The notes under the pieces are model-generated. The model saw nothing but the letters and a program-made list of their open reading frames with translations. It did not search any database and was not told the DNA's origin. A DNA stretch of 64,000 bases from Strigamia acuminata (lineage: Eukaryota; Arthropoda; Chilopoda; Geophilomorpha; Linotaeniidae): contig OX442320.1 of assembly GCA_949358305.1 (NCBI GenBank), forward strand, positions 5,596,259 to 5,660,258, given 5' to 3'. The translations under genes and the position numbers were made by a program. Position 1 is the first letter of the stretch. Each line of letters starts with the position of its first letter. Of the stretch, positions 1 through 10,799 are shown in pieces.

Positions 1-1398
1 CCTTGTTCCCATTGCTCTCCCGCCGATACTTCCGATACTTCCAAGATTTCCAAAAGTAGGTGAAAAGACATTATTTTGGTTGATATTTGCGTTGAAACCA
101 CCTCCTGAACTTTCCAGCTGTTTGTTGCCTCGTCCTCTCTGTTTGTTTGGCAGTTGTGGCTTGCCTCGTCTCTGGCCTTGTTGGTTTTGCGGTTGTGTGT
201 TGCCTTGTTGGTTTTGCGGTTGTGTGTTGCCTTGTTGGTTTTGCGATTGTGTATCGCGTGGTTGGTATTGCGGTTGAGTGTCGCCTTGTTGGTTTTGCGG
301 TTGAGTGTCGCCCGGTTGAGTGTCGCCTTGTTGGTTTTGCGGTTGTGTGTCGCCTTGTTGGTTTTGCGGTTGTGTGTCGCCTTGTTGGTTTTGCGATTGT
401 GTGTCGCCTTGTTGGTTTTGCGATTGTGTGTCGCGTGGTTGGTATTGCGGTTGAGTGTCGCCTTGTTGGTTTTGCGGTTGAGTGTCGCCTTGTTGGTTTT
501 GCGGTTGTGTGTTGCCTTGTTGGTTTTGCGGTTGAGTGTCGCCTTGTTGGTTTTTCGGTTGTGTGACCTTACCAAAAAGGCGTTGTGGGCTGGGTTTTTT
601 TTCGTTTTCACCACCTCCTGCCTGGTCTTGGGCCTTTTAAATTTAAAAAAAAGACGGAATTTTAAAAATATTACATGTTTAAAAAAGTTGACAACTATCA
701 TTAGCTGCATTCAATTATAAAGAGTTTTCCCCGTTTTCCCTGTTTTCGTCGTTTTCGCCGTTTTCCCACACCGGATGTAGACGCATTTGACGTCACATTT
801 CGAAAATCGGTTTTTTCGAAAACCGTTTTCGTGAAAACCAGAATTTCTTGGTTTTCGTGGTTTTCAAATCGTTTTCCCGGGCCGCCATTTTGTAATCGAA
901 TAGATAGGCGGTGGAAGCACACACAAAAATGTAGATTTATTTAATTTATTTGTATAATTATTAATGGTTTTAAGAACGATCAAATGCGGCCAATTTTCGG
1001 GCGCATTTGCGCGTCGATTGCGGCCAATTCTCGGCCGCATTTGCGCATCGATTACGGCCAATTTTCGGGCGCATTTGCGCGTCGATTGCGGCCAATTCTC
1101 GGCCGCATTTGCGCGTCGATTACGGCCAATTCTCGGCCGCATTTGCGCGTCGGTTGCGGCCAATTCTCGGCCGCATTTGAGCGTCGAATGCAGACTGAGC
1201 ATGCTCCGTGGCTGTTGAAAACTGTTGACAGCTGTTGATACAAACGCTGCTCAATGTTGAAAACCGTTTTCATCGTTTTAGGAAAACGATGAAAAACGGT
1301 TTTTGAAAGCTATTTTAGAATTGAATGCACCTACTTACTTTTGTCCATGTAACCATAAAAAAAAACAAGAAAATTGAAATTTGTGTCGTGTTAAGCAT
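1..1398 (-). CDS. Secreted Q-repeat protein, copy 0 (3' end cut by window)
   Basis: Exon 1 (1339-1398) encodes a 20-aa hydrophobic signal peptide starting MLNTTQIS and ends at a perfect GTAAGT donor. Exon 2 starts at 633 after a TTTAAAAG acceptor and stays open to base 1, where the window cuts it. It encodes about 14 copies of a 9-residue repeat (QPQNQQGDT and variants) followed by the start of the Gly/Asn-rich part seen in the other copies. The frame closes exactly (633 to 3 is 210 codons). Intron 1 is 705 bp, against 67 bp in copy A, because it carries an insertion. The family is unknown to me. Secretion is inferred from the leader. It is the most repeat-rich copy of the array. Confidence 0.68.
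170..565 (-). repeat. 27-bp coding minisatellite inside copy 0
   Basis: About 14 tandem units of 27 bp, each translating on the minus strand to a 9-residue Q/N/G/D/T/P unit. One unit is shortened by a multiple of three, so the frame survives. Copy A carries about five units. Copies B, C and D have only a short DQDQQG-type remnant. Long plus-strand ORFs across it are antisense shadows. Confidence 0.85.
702..1334. mobile_element. Short inverted-repeat insertion in intron 1 of copy 0
   Basis: Sequence absent from intron 1 of the other copies. The ends are inverted: TGCATTCAATTATAAA on the left and the complement of TGCATTCAATTCTAAA on the right. TTA sits next to both ends (701-703 and 1335-1337) and may be a target duplication. 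There is no transposase. It carries a 34-bp GC-rich array and runs of gttttc/gaaaac. A Harbinger-like 3-bp target is possible but the exact ends are ambiguous. Confidence 0.55.
986..1189. repeat. 34-bp GC-rich tandem repeat, six units
   Basis: Six head-to-tail units of 34 bp built on gcggccaattctcggccgca plus tttgcgcgtcgatt. Two variants alternate (ttttcgggcgc and tctcggccgc), suggesting a 68-bp higher-order unit. It lies inside the insertion in intron 1 of copy 0. Confidence 0.85.
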
Positions 1399-2126
1399 GC
1401 TGGCGACTTAATAACACATCTGTTTTATATCATTAAGTAATTTGAATTTAGATTAAATTGTTCTTACATCCGCAATAGTAAACTTGCAACTAAAGGGTAC
1501 TTTCAGCAACATTTAAAATAATTAGAATTAATTGTGCCATTGTTGTATATCATTAAGTAATTTGAATTTGGATTAAATTGTTCTTATATCCGTAATAAGT
1601 AAACTTGCATCTTCAGCAACATTTATTTGGACAATAACTATTGTATGGGGTTTATATTTATAATGTTCATTAGTACCATACAATATCCTCAATAGTATTT
1701 AAAATAAGCTAAAATAAAAAGGAGATATCAATTTATATTAGTTAAGTTAAGTAGTGGTAATTGGTTGATGTCTAAATGGAATTGAATTTTAGCTGCTAAA
1801 TAATTGGAGAAATGGTCATTTTGGATGATTAATAATCGTTCTGGTCATGAAAATGTATAAATTGTAAAATTTTGCAGTATAAAAATGCATCTGTGTGCAT
1901 AATAAACTTAAGAAATATGTCATTTTGATGTGTTTCAACCAATTTTCGGGTTTTCCACTGGTATTACCGAATTAGAATTACACAAAAACCGAATAAATTT
2001 CAAAATTTAATGTATTACAGGTTTCGAATATCATTACTAGATGTCGCAGATGGGTGTTTTGCTAGAGTGTCAGTCTCCGGACAGCTGAAATTGTTTGTAG
2101 TTTCCATTGTTTGTCAACACTAATAC
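1399..2126. other. AT-rich upstream spacer of copy 0
   Basis: No gene seen. A block around tatcattaagtaatttgaat occurs twice here (about 1425-1475 and 1545-1600) and again upstream of copy A (about 4229), so it belongs to the repeated gene unit. The rest looks like decayed AT-rich DNA. Confidence 0.5.
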
Positions 2127-2350
2127 CTTGTTCACATCAACTTTTTAGATCGCATCCGAAGCTGCGGATCTAGATCCAAGATTGGTGTGAACACTGAACT
2201 CTGTTCACGGATCTACGTATATCCGTGTGCCCAACAACTCCGTTCGTCAATCGAGTTTCCACAATTCGATTGACGATTGCATTCCGATTGGAATTCAATA
2301 AACAATGTCAACACTGTAGCATTCCATTGTTGCGCATTATTCGATATAAA

Positions 2351-2593
2351 ATGGCATCAAAACATACACGAAAAGTTACAATCGTTTGGTCTGATGACCA
2401 AACATTTGCATTAATTGCAATTTGGAAAACTCATTTGAACGATCTGAGAAGAGCCAAAAGGAATAGCTATGTCTACAATGAAATGGTAAAAGACCTCCAA
2501 GAAGTTGGAGTTTTTAGAACAGGGGCTGAAGTAGTCACAAAACAATCAAATTTGACTCGTTCGAATAGAATAATTGGTTTTGATGCTTTATAA
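2351..2593 (+). pseudogene. Myb/SANT-like (MADF-type) DNA-binding domain fragment
   Basis: An 80-codon ORF from ATG at 2351. It has the look of a trihelix Myb/SANT-like domain of the kind found in Harbinger-associated proteins: VWSDDQTFALIAIW at the first helix, then LRRAKRNSYVYNEMV and LQEVGVFRTGAEVVTKQSNL. The expected third helix and the rest of the protein are missing; the frame runs into unrelated sequence after IIGF. It could be a first exon with a GGTTTT donor, but no matching downstream exon was found. Probably a transposon remnant. Confidence 0.45.
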
Positions 2594-3357
2594 CTTTATA
2601 ACACCATATCCCCTGACTAGATTTACCTCTGAAAATAACATTGTGCGCCTTTTTGCTGGCACTTCTGGGCAGGCTGATCGAATCTTTGGCTGCGGCCATA
2701 TCCTGCAGACAATCTTGTAGTCACCTAAAACCAAGAATAATTTAAGGAAAAAAAAGTGAGGAGAATTCAAGTTTACTTGACATAAGCAGTAACTGGTGTA
2801 CAGCCTTGGACATAAAAAACGTCCCTTACCTGGACGAGCTTGGCGGGCAGAATGAGTATTTTCAACTCCAATCATCAGATGGCGCAAAAACTCGTTGATT
2901 TTTTTGTACATGTGAACTACTTGTAGGTTGCTTCCCCAACATGCGTTCGCCAACGCATTGAAGCTGATGCAACAATGCATGCATGTGAACTACCCTTTAA
3001 TATCGCCTTTTGCCCGCAAAAGTTTTAGAAATGCGTCGACAGATGGCGCTTACGTCATTTTTGTGCGGGAAATTTAAATTCAGAAGAAATGGCGGAGGGA
3101 AAGTTGTACAGTTAATCTTCCTAGCTGTCAGTTGCCATTTGGTTGCCCCAATGTGATAAAGGATTGACTGATATCGGGTAAATGAATCAAGGTTGGCACT
3201 ATTATTATTGTTTTAGTTTATTTTATTGTTTTGTCACTCAAATATGCAGTACAATATTGACATTTAGATTTTGGCGCCCGAGAAAAAATAAAAAATGGCT
3301 CCGTCTAAAAAATTAACGGTCCCAATCTCTAGTTGAAAACCTGGCGGAGAAACGTTT
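2594..3357. other. Spacer with decayed repeats and 3' flank of copy A
   Basis: No supported gene. The segment 3157-3357 is the 3' flank shared by the array copies (tgataaaggattgactgata and following), with AATAAA on the minus strand at 3217-3227. A 130-codon minus-strand ORF at 2588-2980 has no recognisable domain and is not called. Confidence 0.5.
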
Positions 3358-4158
3358 TTATTTACTGCCCTCATCTGCTGAGCTCTCGCTTGAAGAACTA
3401 TTCATCCCATGGAAAAATTATGAAAAAAATTTTTTTAAAGAAAATTCAATTCAATTTCAACATTTTTATACAGCGCCAACCTGATTTAGTCATACCTGCG
3501 GTCAGTAGGGATATAAATTTGACGAAAATCGAAAAAGTATTCGGGTTGATGTGCCTGTGACGAACCTTTGTGTTTTGAATCAGCGTGATGCACCAAAGCT
3601 TTTATGGCGTGATACTTGAATTTGGCAATGTCATCTTCGGAAACGTTGTCTAAATAACTCCCTATTTTCGAATCTTTGCTGTTTGTTCCCATTGCTCTCC
3701 CACCGATACTTCCAATACTTCCAAGATTTCCAAAAGTAGGTGAAAAGACATTATTTTGGTTTATATTTGCGTTGAAACCTGCTCCTGAACTTTCCAGCTG
3801 TTTGTTGCCTCGTCCTCTCTGTTTGTTTGGCAGTTGTGGCTTGACAGGCTTGCCAAACAAACGTTTCTGGCCTTGTTGGTTTTGCGGTTGTGTGTCGCGT
3901 TGTTGGTATTGCGGTTGAGTGTCGCCTTGTTGGTTTTGCGGTTGAGTGTCGCCTTGTTGGTCTTGCGGTTGTGTGTCGCCTTGTTGGTCTGGATTTTGTC
4001 CGTTGTCACCACCATATGTCTGGTCTTGGGCCTTTTAAATTTAAAAAAAGAGGAATTTTAAAAATATTACATGTTAAAAAAAGTGTAACAATTATTACTT
4101 TTGTCCATGTAACCATCAAAAAGAACAAGAAAATTGAAATTTGTGTCGTTTTAAGCAT
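3358..4158 (-). CDS. Secreted Q-repeat protein, copy A (complete, 211 aa)
   Basis: Exons 4099-4158, 3496-4031 and 3358-3397 give 636 nt. Exon 1 encodes a 20-aa signal peptide (MLKTTQIS, then a Phe/Leu-rich core). Exon 2 begins AQDQTYGGDNG, has about five 9-residue Q-rich repeats, a basic KQRGRGNK stretch, an Asn/Gly/Ser segment (NINQNN, GSIGSIGG), a helical-looking patch SEDDIAKFKYHAIKALV and a conserved block PEYFFDFRQIYIPTDR. Exon 3 adds an SSSSESSADEGSK tail. Donors are GTAATA and GTATGA; acceptors are AAAAG and GAATAG. Polyadenylation signals lie at 3217-3227. The family is unknown. The composition suggests an extracellular matrix, silk, mucus or effector-type protein, but that is inference only. 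Confidence 0.72.
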
Positions 4159-4396
4159 GCTGGCGACTTAATAACACGTCTGGCAATGCCACTGAAAAGT
4201 AATTTAGGATTAAATGTGCTATTGTGTTATATCATTAAGTAATTTGAATTTAGATTAAATTGTTATTATATCCGTGATAGCAAACTTGCATCTAAAGGGT
4301 ATTTGAAGCAATATTTAATTGTATGAGGTTTGTTGTTTGTTCTTTAGTATCACACCATATCCTGAATAAAATTTGATATAAAATACTATTATGATA

Positions 4397-4470
4397 CAGT
4401 CGAAACTCTTTATAACGAATCACAAGGGACCGGAAAAATCTTTTTGTTGTAACGAGAGTTCGTTAAAACA
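4397..4470 (+). mobile_element. pogo/Tigger-like terminal-repeat fragment
   Basis: The sequence cagtcgaaactctttataac, followed by gaatcacaagggaccgg and a gttataac-like stretch, resembles the terminal inverted repeat of pogo/Tigger elements. No opposite end or transposase was found nearby, so this is a fragment at best. Confidence 0.35.
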
Positions 4471-4789
4471 AATCAGCAAAAAATAATTAAATTTTATCAT
4501 AAATAATATTATTTATTCATAAATGTGAGGACTTGAAAGTTGTCTTGGTTCTTCCAGACTGAGCCAAACATCTGGGTCTTGACTGTGGTGATTTTGAATA
4601 AATAATCCAATCTTGAAAAGAACTAATTCCAGTGTATTTTCAGTAAATTACAATTTAGAATTCAATCTTCTGATTTCTTTTCTTTACAAAGAAAAACCAT
4701 AACAACCAACAACAACATCTTTTCTTTCTAATGACTTGTCTACAGCCATTGCATCATGGATGCAATAATGTAAAGGAAATTTTATTCAG

Positions 4790-5130
4790 TTGTCAATAGT
4801 ACCACAGTTCATAGAAAGAATGGTCGGCTGACTCCTTTGATCTATGAAAGTTGCGCCGTTAGTACCTAATCTGCCACCAGAGCATGTTGCAAGCGCATCT
4901 GGCTCTAACCAGAGGGTCTCATTGGCCAGTGTGGGGAATCTGATAATTAAATTGGGTTTTAATTTTAAAAATTCCTATCAGTGTTTGGGTAACTGACATT
5001 TAATTGCAAAAACATACAATGTCAACAAAGATTTTTCGGCCACTGTACGTGTTTTTTCTTATGGAAAAGGAAGAAAAGAAATGATTCTATTTCTCTTTTG
5101 GAAATTGATTTCGGCTTGAATTTTATGCAT
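4790..5130. repeat. Array-unit spacer block, copy 1
   Basis: This block (caatagtaccacagttcata to ttctatttctcttttgg) recurs at 9890-10101, where it is broken by the TTAA element and resumes at 24465-24560. The intact copy here defines the pre-insertion sequence of that nested insertion. No gene is seen in it. Confidence 0.75.
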
Positions 5131-5242
5131 TGTGATAAAGGATTGATTGATATCACTATTATTATTGTTCAAGTTTGTTTTATTGCTTTGTCACAAATAT
5201 ACAGCACAATATTGACATTTTGATTTTGGTCCACTAATGTTT

Positions 5243-5907
5243 TTAGGGGCTGTAATAAGTTCCATAAACTCCTCGTCCCACTAATTTCTCAGAACTGCCC
5301 TCATCTGCTGAACTTTCGCTTGAAGAACTATTCAGCCCATTGAAAATTATAAAAGAAAAAGTTTTTTTTTTAAATAATTCAATTTAGTCTCAACATTTTA
5401 GTTCAGTCATACCTGCGGTCAGTAGGGATATAAATTTGACGAAAATCGAAAAAGTATTCGGGTTTCTGTGCCTGTGTCGAATCTTTGTGTTTTGTATTAG
5501 CTTGATTCACCAAACTTGTTATGGCGTTATACATGAACTTGGCAATGTCATCTTCGGAAAGGTTTTCTAAATAACTTCCTATTTTCGAAACTGTCTCTGA
5601 CTTTCTCCTTGTTCCAATTTCTCTTCCACCGATACTTCCAATCTCTCCCATATTTCCAAAGTTCGGTGAAAACGCATTATTTTGATTGATATTTGCATTG
5701 AATCCACCTCCTGAACTTTCCAGTTGTTTATTGCCTTGTTGGTCTTGATCTTCTCCTTGGTCTCGGTGCTTGCTCCTTCTGGCCTTTAAAAAAAAGACAG
5801 AATTTTAGAAATATTATATGTTGAAAAAAGTTTGTATCAATCATTACTTTTGTCAATGTAACCACCAAAAGGAACAAGAGAGTTGAAATTTGTATCGTTT
5901 TAAGCAT
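5243..5907 (-). CDS. Secreted Q-rich protein, copy B (complete, 171 aa)
   Basis: Exons 5848-5907, 5413-5783 and 5243-5327 give 516 nt. The signal peptide is MLKTIQIS with a Leu/Val core. Mature protein begins ARRSKHRDQGEDQDQQG, a basic then Gln-rich stretch in place of the long repeats of copies 0 and A. It continues with the NINQNNAFSPNFG segment, SEDDIAKFMYNAITSLV and PEYFFDFRQIYIPTDR. Exon 3 begins with the shared SSSSESSADEGS tail, then reads through to a different end (EKLVGRGVYG) because the copy A stop is absent. Exon 2 has exactly the length of that in copy C (371 nt). Donors are GTAATG and GTATGA. Confidence 0.72.
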
Positions 5908-7795
5908 GTTGGGGACTTGATAAAATAACTGACAATACCACTAAAAATAATTGGATTTTAGTGTTCTATTGTTTTTTCATATCATTTTGTAATTTGAATT
6001 TGAAATAAGATGAAATTGTTTTTAAATCCGTAATGGTAAACTGTGTTCATTAATATCATATCCTGAATAAAATTTGATATAAAATACTACAAGTATAACG
6101 ATAAATCAACTTTTATTGGTTTTTGTTGGCTATAGAAATTATCCCTGGAGGGCAATTATGGAATCAGGGCCTGTGGAGGTAGCGTTCCGTAATTTTGAAT
6201 TTTACTTGGATGAACTTAAGTCCTTGGGCTGTTTACCGTCTGATGGTGTACAGGTGGATAAACATCACCCCTCGAAAAAAATGTGTGGGTTTATGATAAC
6301 CTCCTTCACCAAATGAGAATAAGCGATGATTTTTACCGGTCGTATAAGAGGTCAGGTATACTCAAACCCACCATAAGAGCGGCCTATTCTTTTAACCTAG
6401 TGCTCATAACACCATTCCGTCCTTGGAATGGTAACAGGAATCAAAGTCTTAAGTTTCCTGCCAAGGGTGGTACTCATAAAAATATTGTTTAGACTCTGAA
6501 TCACCCTTGCAAGTGGAAACGAATTGTTTCCGGCCCCGATGGTGCACGGAAAAACTTAATTGTTTCAGACTCTGAATAAATTTTGTCTACCCAGAATTCA
6601 CTTGTTTTTGATCTAAAATTTGCAACTGGTCACAGCCGGTTGCAAACAAAGACACCCAACTACTACAATTGAACACGTTGTTTGTTGAAGGTTAGTAGAA
6701 TTATATTTTTGCCTGCATTTCAGACAAAATAAATGCTTTTTTAATTGCAAAAAGACCAAAATTATTTAAGCCAGAAAAGTCGGACAAAGCTTCATTGCCA
6801 TTGCCAGCCATTTGCAAAATAGCAACAATGACTCACACAGTTTAAGAGTACGGAAACTTTCTGGTGATAATTTCATGAGTACCACAAATTTATCAGACTC
6901 TGAATAATAAGAGGATAAAACATTCCGCTTGAAATGGTGCTGTTGAAAATTAAGACTGTAAAAATATTTAGACTCTGAAAGCGTATGAGTACTAGGCTTT
7001 TCTGTGGACTGTGTGCTACCACCACTTCGATCAAACTGAGTTTTGGTCATATGACTTTGACAGCCAATCAGAATAGTGAGGAGATTCTTGGAGGAGATTT
7101 TGGTAGGAATTTCTGGCTAGCTTGAGTTTGCCAGTTAAGCTGGTAAGCCAAAAGCGGGTCGAGTGAGCTTGTAAATGACTCCCTCTTTAAACTTGTACCA
7201 CAGATTATGTGCTTGTACTAGCAAGCTTTGGAATTTTACCCGCTTCCTTGTGTTTCCATCTTTGGCATGGACAGGCCATTGCCTCATGCCGGTGTATTGT
7301 TGGGAAGAGGAATAAAAAAGAAAGATTAGTGAAACTGATTGTTCAGGTTGTCAGCTCTCAGCTGTAAACGGATTGATGTTGCCTGTATCTTCTTCCATTT
7401 GCGAAAATTGTACATTAATTATATTTTGGCATGGGGGATTATTGTACTATTTTTTTAATTTTAATATGGTACACCATTGTAACCATTGGTGGTTCTATTA
7501 ACAATTCAAAAAATGCACTGCGAAATGAGTTCAAAGCCAACATTTTAATTAATTTTACTTTTCGATTCAGTTTTTGTTTCAAATTTGTTACTGTCTTCTG
7601 AAAAATGTGTGTAATAAATTTAGTGAATACTTCGTGATAAAGGATTGACTGATTATCAGGTAAATGAATCAAGGTTGGCACTATTATTATTTTTCCGAGT
7701 TTATTTTATTGCTTTGACACTCAAATATGCAGCACAATATCGACATTTAGATTTTGACGCCCGAGACAAAATTAAAAATGGCGCCGTCTAAAAAA
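5908..7795. other. Upstream and intergenic region of copy B
   Basis: No gene called. At 6110-6365 lies a block also found upstream of copy C (25488-25720) and beside copy E (9448-9610). The word agactctgaat occurs several times between 6489 and 6980. The segment 7018-7125 repeats at about 27290-27420, and 7430-7632 repeats at about 28545-28745, so this spacer belongs to the duplicated unit. The 3' flank of copy E starts near 7633. Confidence 0.6.
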
Positions 7796-7880
7796 TTAAC
7801 GGTCCCAATCTCTAGTTGTAAACCTGGCGTTGAGACCTTTTTCATCACTGCCGTCATCTGCTGAACTTTCGCTTGAAGAA
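7796..7880 (-). pseudogene. Secreted Q-rich family, copy E (only exon 3 left)
   Basis: The terminal exon is recognisable (SSSSESSADDGS, then an open frame to TAA at 7796-7798) together with the shared 3' flank. A TATA-target element interrupts the unit directly beside its acceptor. Beyond that, the conserved middle and signal exons are absent: the sequence passes from the intron-like region at 8640-8720 straight to the upstream block at 9417-9610. This copy cannot make the protein. Confidence 0.65.
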
Positions 7881-7885
7881 CTATA

Positions 7886-8604
7886 CTCTGGCTCACCGTA
7901 AGTGGGTACCCAGTTCCTATTGGCCGAGCCATTTCACTGGTATAGGAATACATAAAAATAGGCCAAAATACATGTTGAGTGCTTGCCAGACAAAACAATC
8001 AATCATAAAATTCAAAAATTGCTTGCTTTCCTGAAAAAGCAGCCAATAAACTGAACGAACTGAACAAACATGTATTTTGAAAAATAACAGCATAAAACAT
8101 TGCTTTAAGATTTTTTAAAACATTTTATTATTAAATCAAGGTCAATTAACATCATTTCAACCATTACAATAGCCACCCAGCTATTTCCATCCTCCAAGGG
8201 GGTGGATATAGCCACCGCCTTACAATAATCAAACAAATTAAACACACAACAAAACTACATTTCGTGGTGGTAGTATAAAGGCAACAGTTACTAATGAGTA
8301 TGTGGTATTGATGATATCGTATTCGGGCCATGGTTAGCCATGGCCGTCATGGAATGTCACTCAGGCCTAAACGGCCGATGAAAGAGAAGACACGACCAAT
8401 TCAGTTTGATTTTGTGGGTCGACTGTTTATTAATTGCTAAAGGAGCGGGTTGCTAGGCAACAGTGCCGTAGCAACCCACTGTACAATAATGAAGCTTATA
8501 TTGTTAAGACTTAAATGATACAAATGGCGGGTCGCAGACACAACAGTTACGAGTAAACAGGCTCGGCCAATAGGAACTGGGTACCCACTTACGGTGAGCC
8601 AGAG
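7886..8604. mobile_element. Non-autonomous element with perfect 45-bp inverted ends and TATA duplication
   Basis: The left end 7886-7930 (ctctggctcaccgtaagtgg and on) is the exact complement of the right end 8560-8604. TATA flanks both sides (7882-7885 and 8605-8608). The 719-bp interior has no ORF that looks like a transposase. It includes inverted gtagcaaccc/gggttgct sequences. It is inserted in array copy E, close to the splice acceptor of exon 3. The superfamily is not determined. Confidence 0.8.
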
Positions 8605-8720
8605 TATAGCCAGCCTATTGAAAAATTAAGAAAGAAAAAAAGTTTTAAAAAAAATTTCAATTCAATCACAACAGTTTTGGTCATACCTGGTCATACCATT
8701 ACCATGGTCATACCTGGTTA

Positions 8721-9416
8721 GGGTTTCTCTACCGGTATTTACCGGTATCAAAAACCGGTATTTTTCAAGAAAATACCGAATACCGAATACCGTTATTAGT
8801 TCGGTATTAGTACCGGTTTTTATAGCACAATTAAATGAGATTTTTTTAAAAATAAAAATGCAAAATTATCGATTTTTTAAGCTTAAAAATCTGAATTTAT
8901 CTATTTTTTTTTTTTAGCTTAAAACTTGAATTTCTCGATTTTTATATGTAAAAATTAGAAATTAATTGATTTCTTTTCATATAAAAACGAAAATTTATCG
9001 ATTTTTTAACTTACCAATGAGAATTTATTGATTGTTTATAATATAATATAATAATATAATAAATATAATATATCAATTTTTTTGAACATAAAAATGAGAA
9101 TTTATCGAATTTCTTAACTTAAAAAATCCTATAAACTCAATTTATCATTTAAAAAAAAAGACTTCTCAATTTCAACACCTGATAACGAAACAATCCCATA
9201 TTCATCCAACTTCTACAACCCATTGTAAATAATATTTTTAAAAAAATAAACAAAAATTACAAAAATTACAATTAAAACATTACGATTAAAATAAAAATCT
9301 TTAACATGGTAGCTATTTTAGTTTACTTTATTACCGAAAAATACCGGTTTACCGGTTTTTTGAATATTGAATACCGAAATACCGGTTTTTCCAAAAGTCC
9401 TGATTTTGAGAAACCC
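8721..9416. mobile_element. AT-rich non-autonomous element, TA target, accggtattt motifs
   Basis: The ends GGGTTTCTC and GAGAAACCC are inverted and flanked by TA (8719-8720 and 9417-9418). Inside each end lie clusters of accggtattt/aaataccggt. The middle is AT-rich with reiterated 'aatttatcgattttt' words. No transposase. TA target and short ends suit a Tc1/mariner-type passenger. Confidence 0.65.
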
Positions 9417-10101
9417 TATACCTGGTCATACTATTACCATGGTCATACTTGGAATTTTGAATTTTATCTGGATGAACTCAAGTGTCTGGTATGTTTACCG
9501 TCTGTGTATGAGTGGATAAACATCACCCCCCGAAAAGAAATGTGTGGGTTAATTATCACCTCTTTGACCAAATGAGAATAAAAGATGATTTTTACCGGTA
9601 ATATAAAAGGTTAGGTAGTAGCTACCATAGGGGTAGCAATAAAAAAAATCTGAAAATTTAAACTAGAAAAGGACTACTTTCGCTTGTGGGTTCACACACT
9701 CCACAGTTAGGAGTAATAAGGCTGGAGTTTTCTCTATTCTTAAGGTCAGACAGTATAGGAAGTGTGTAAGAATTGTAACCGTGGCTGTCGATCCATTTTA
9801 ACCCCGAAACAAATTTCTAGCCGTTGTTTATTTTAAACTACTGTGGTTAGGTTTGGTTACCTGATTATGTAAACCTATTTCATTCAGTTGTCAATAGTAC
9901 CACAGTCCATAGAAAGAATGGTCGACTGACTCTTTTGATCTATGAAAGTTGCGCCGTTAGTACCTAATCTGCCACCAGAGCATGTTGCAAGCGCATCTGG
10001 CTTTAACCAGAGGGTCTCATTGGCCAGTGTGGGGATTCTGATAATTAAAGTGGGTTTTTCTTTTAAAAATTCCTATCAGTTTTTGGGTAACTGACATTTA
10101 A
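9417..10101. other. Remnant of array unit next to the nested insertion
   Basis: 9448-9610 is the conserved block seen upstream of copies B and C. 9885-10101 is the left half of the spacer block whose right half resumes at 24465. No gene seen. Confidence 0.6.
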
Positions 10102-10799
10102 AGGTCAAGTGCACTGAGTGGGTTGTCACGTCGTATTCGACTTTTCAACAATAGTTTCGGAAATTTAAGAATTTCCAGGGATTGTAATAACCAGAAAATT
10201 TAGGTTCGCAGGCGCTGCAACTCTTAAAACTTTGCCGGGGGTGGTAGCTAGGTTAAGACAGCGTCTATTCGTGAAATCTGTATTTTATGGGTGCAGGATT
10301 CAATTCAGGCCCGCGCAAAATGGCGAACGTTGATATACGAGTTGAGACCGAATATCGCTCTTCACTAAGGGAAAATGTCGTCACTTGCTAGGCGTACTTA
10401 CGAAGGGTATGTTTCTTCTCCTGGACACGCGCAAACGTTGGGTGAACGCGCGCACAGGTACCAAACCGCAGACAACGTCATCGGGCCGTCGATAATGAAA
10501 TGAATACGCAATTGAGACGAGTATAAGTTCAAAATGTCTAGGCTGAGGAGGAAGTCACAGTCGTGGCATAAAATGTATTGACGAATTAAGACCGTCGAAT
10601 ACGCCGTTTTTCCAGTAAATTGTACGCAAACAATGGGCAAATAATAAATGTAGTGGTTAGGTAGCCAACCATGAGAAGTCGGGCTGCACAATGACCAAAT
10701 GCGTTGAGACGCAACATAAATCGCTCCAAGAAATCTCCTAGTTAAGACAGGAGGTGTTGACTAGTTGAAGGCGAAAATTATTCTCCTTGTTCTAAGTTA

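Noticed and set aside
147-720. Long plus-strand Cys/Val/Leu repeat ORFs
   Set aside because: Antisense shadows of the 27-bp coding minisatellite; the minus frame has a signal exon, splice sites and conserved flanks.
2588-2980. 130-codon minus-strand ORF as a Harbinger nuclease
   Set aside because: No catalytic motifs visible and no consistent element ends.
8440-8480. X-box-like gttgctaggcaac as a regulatory site
   Set aside because: Lies inside a non-autonomous transposon, not near a gene start.
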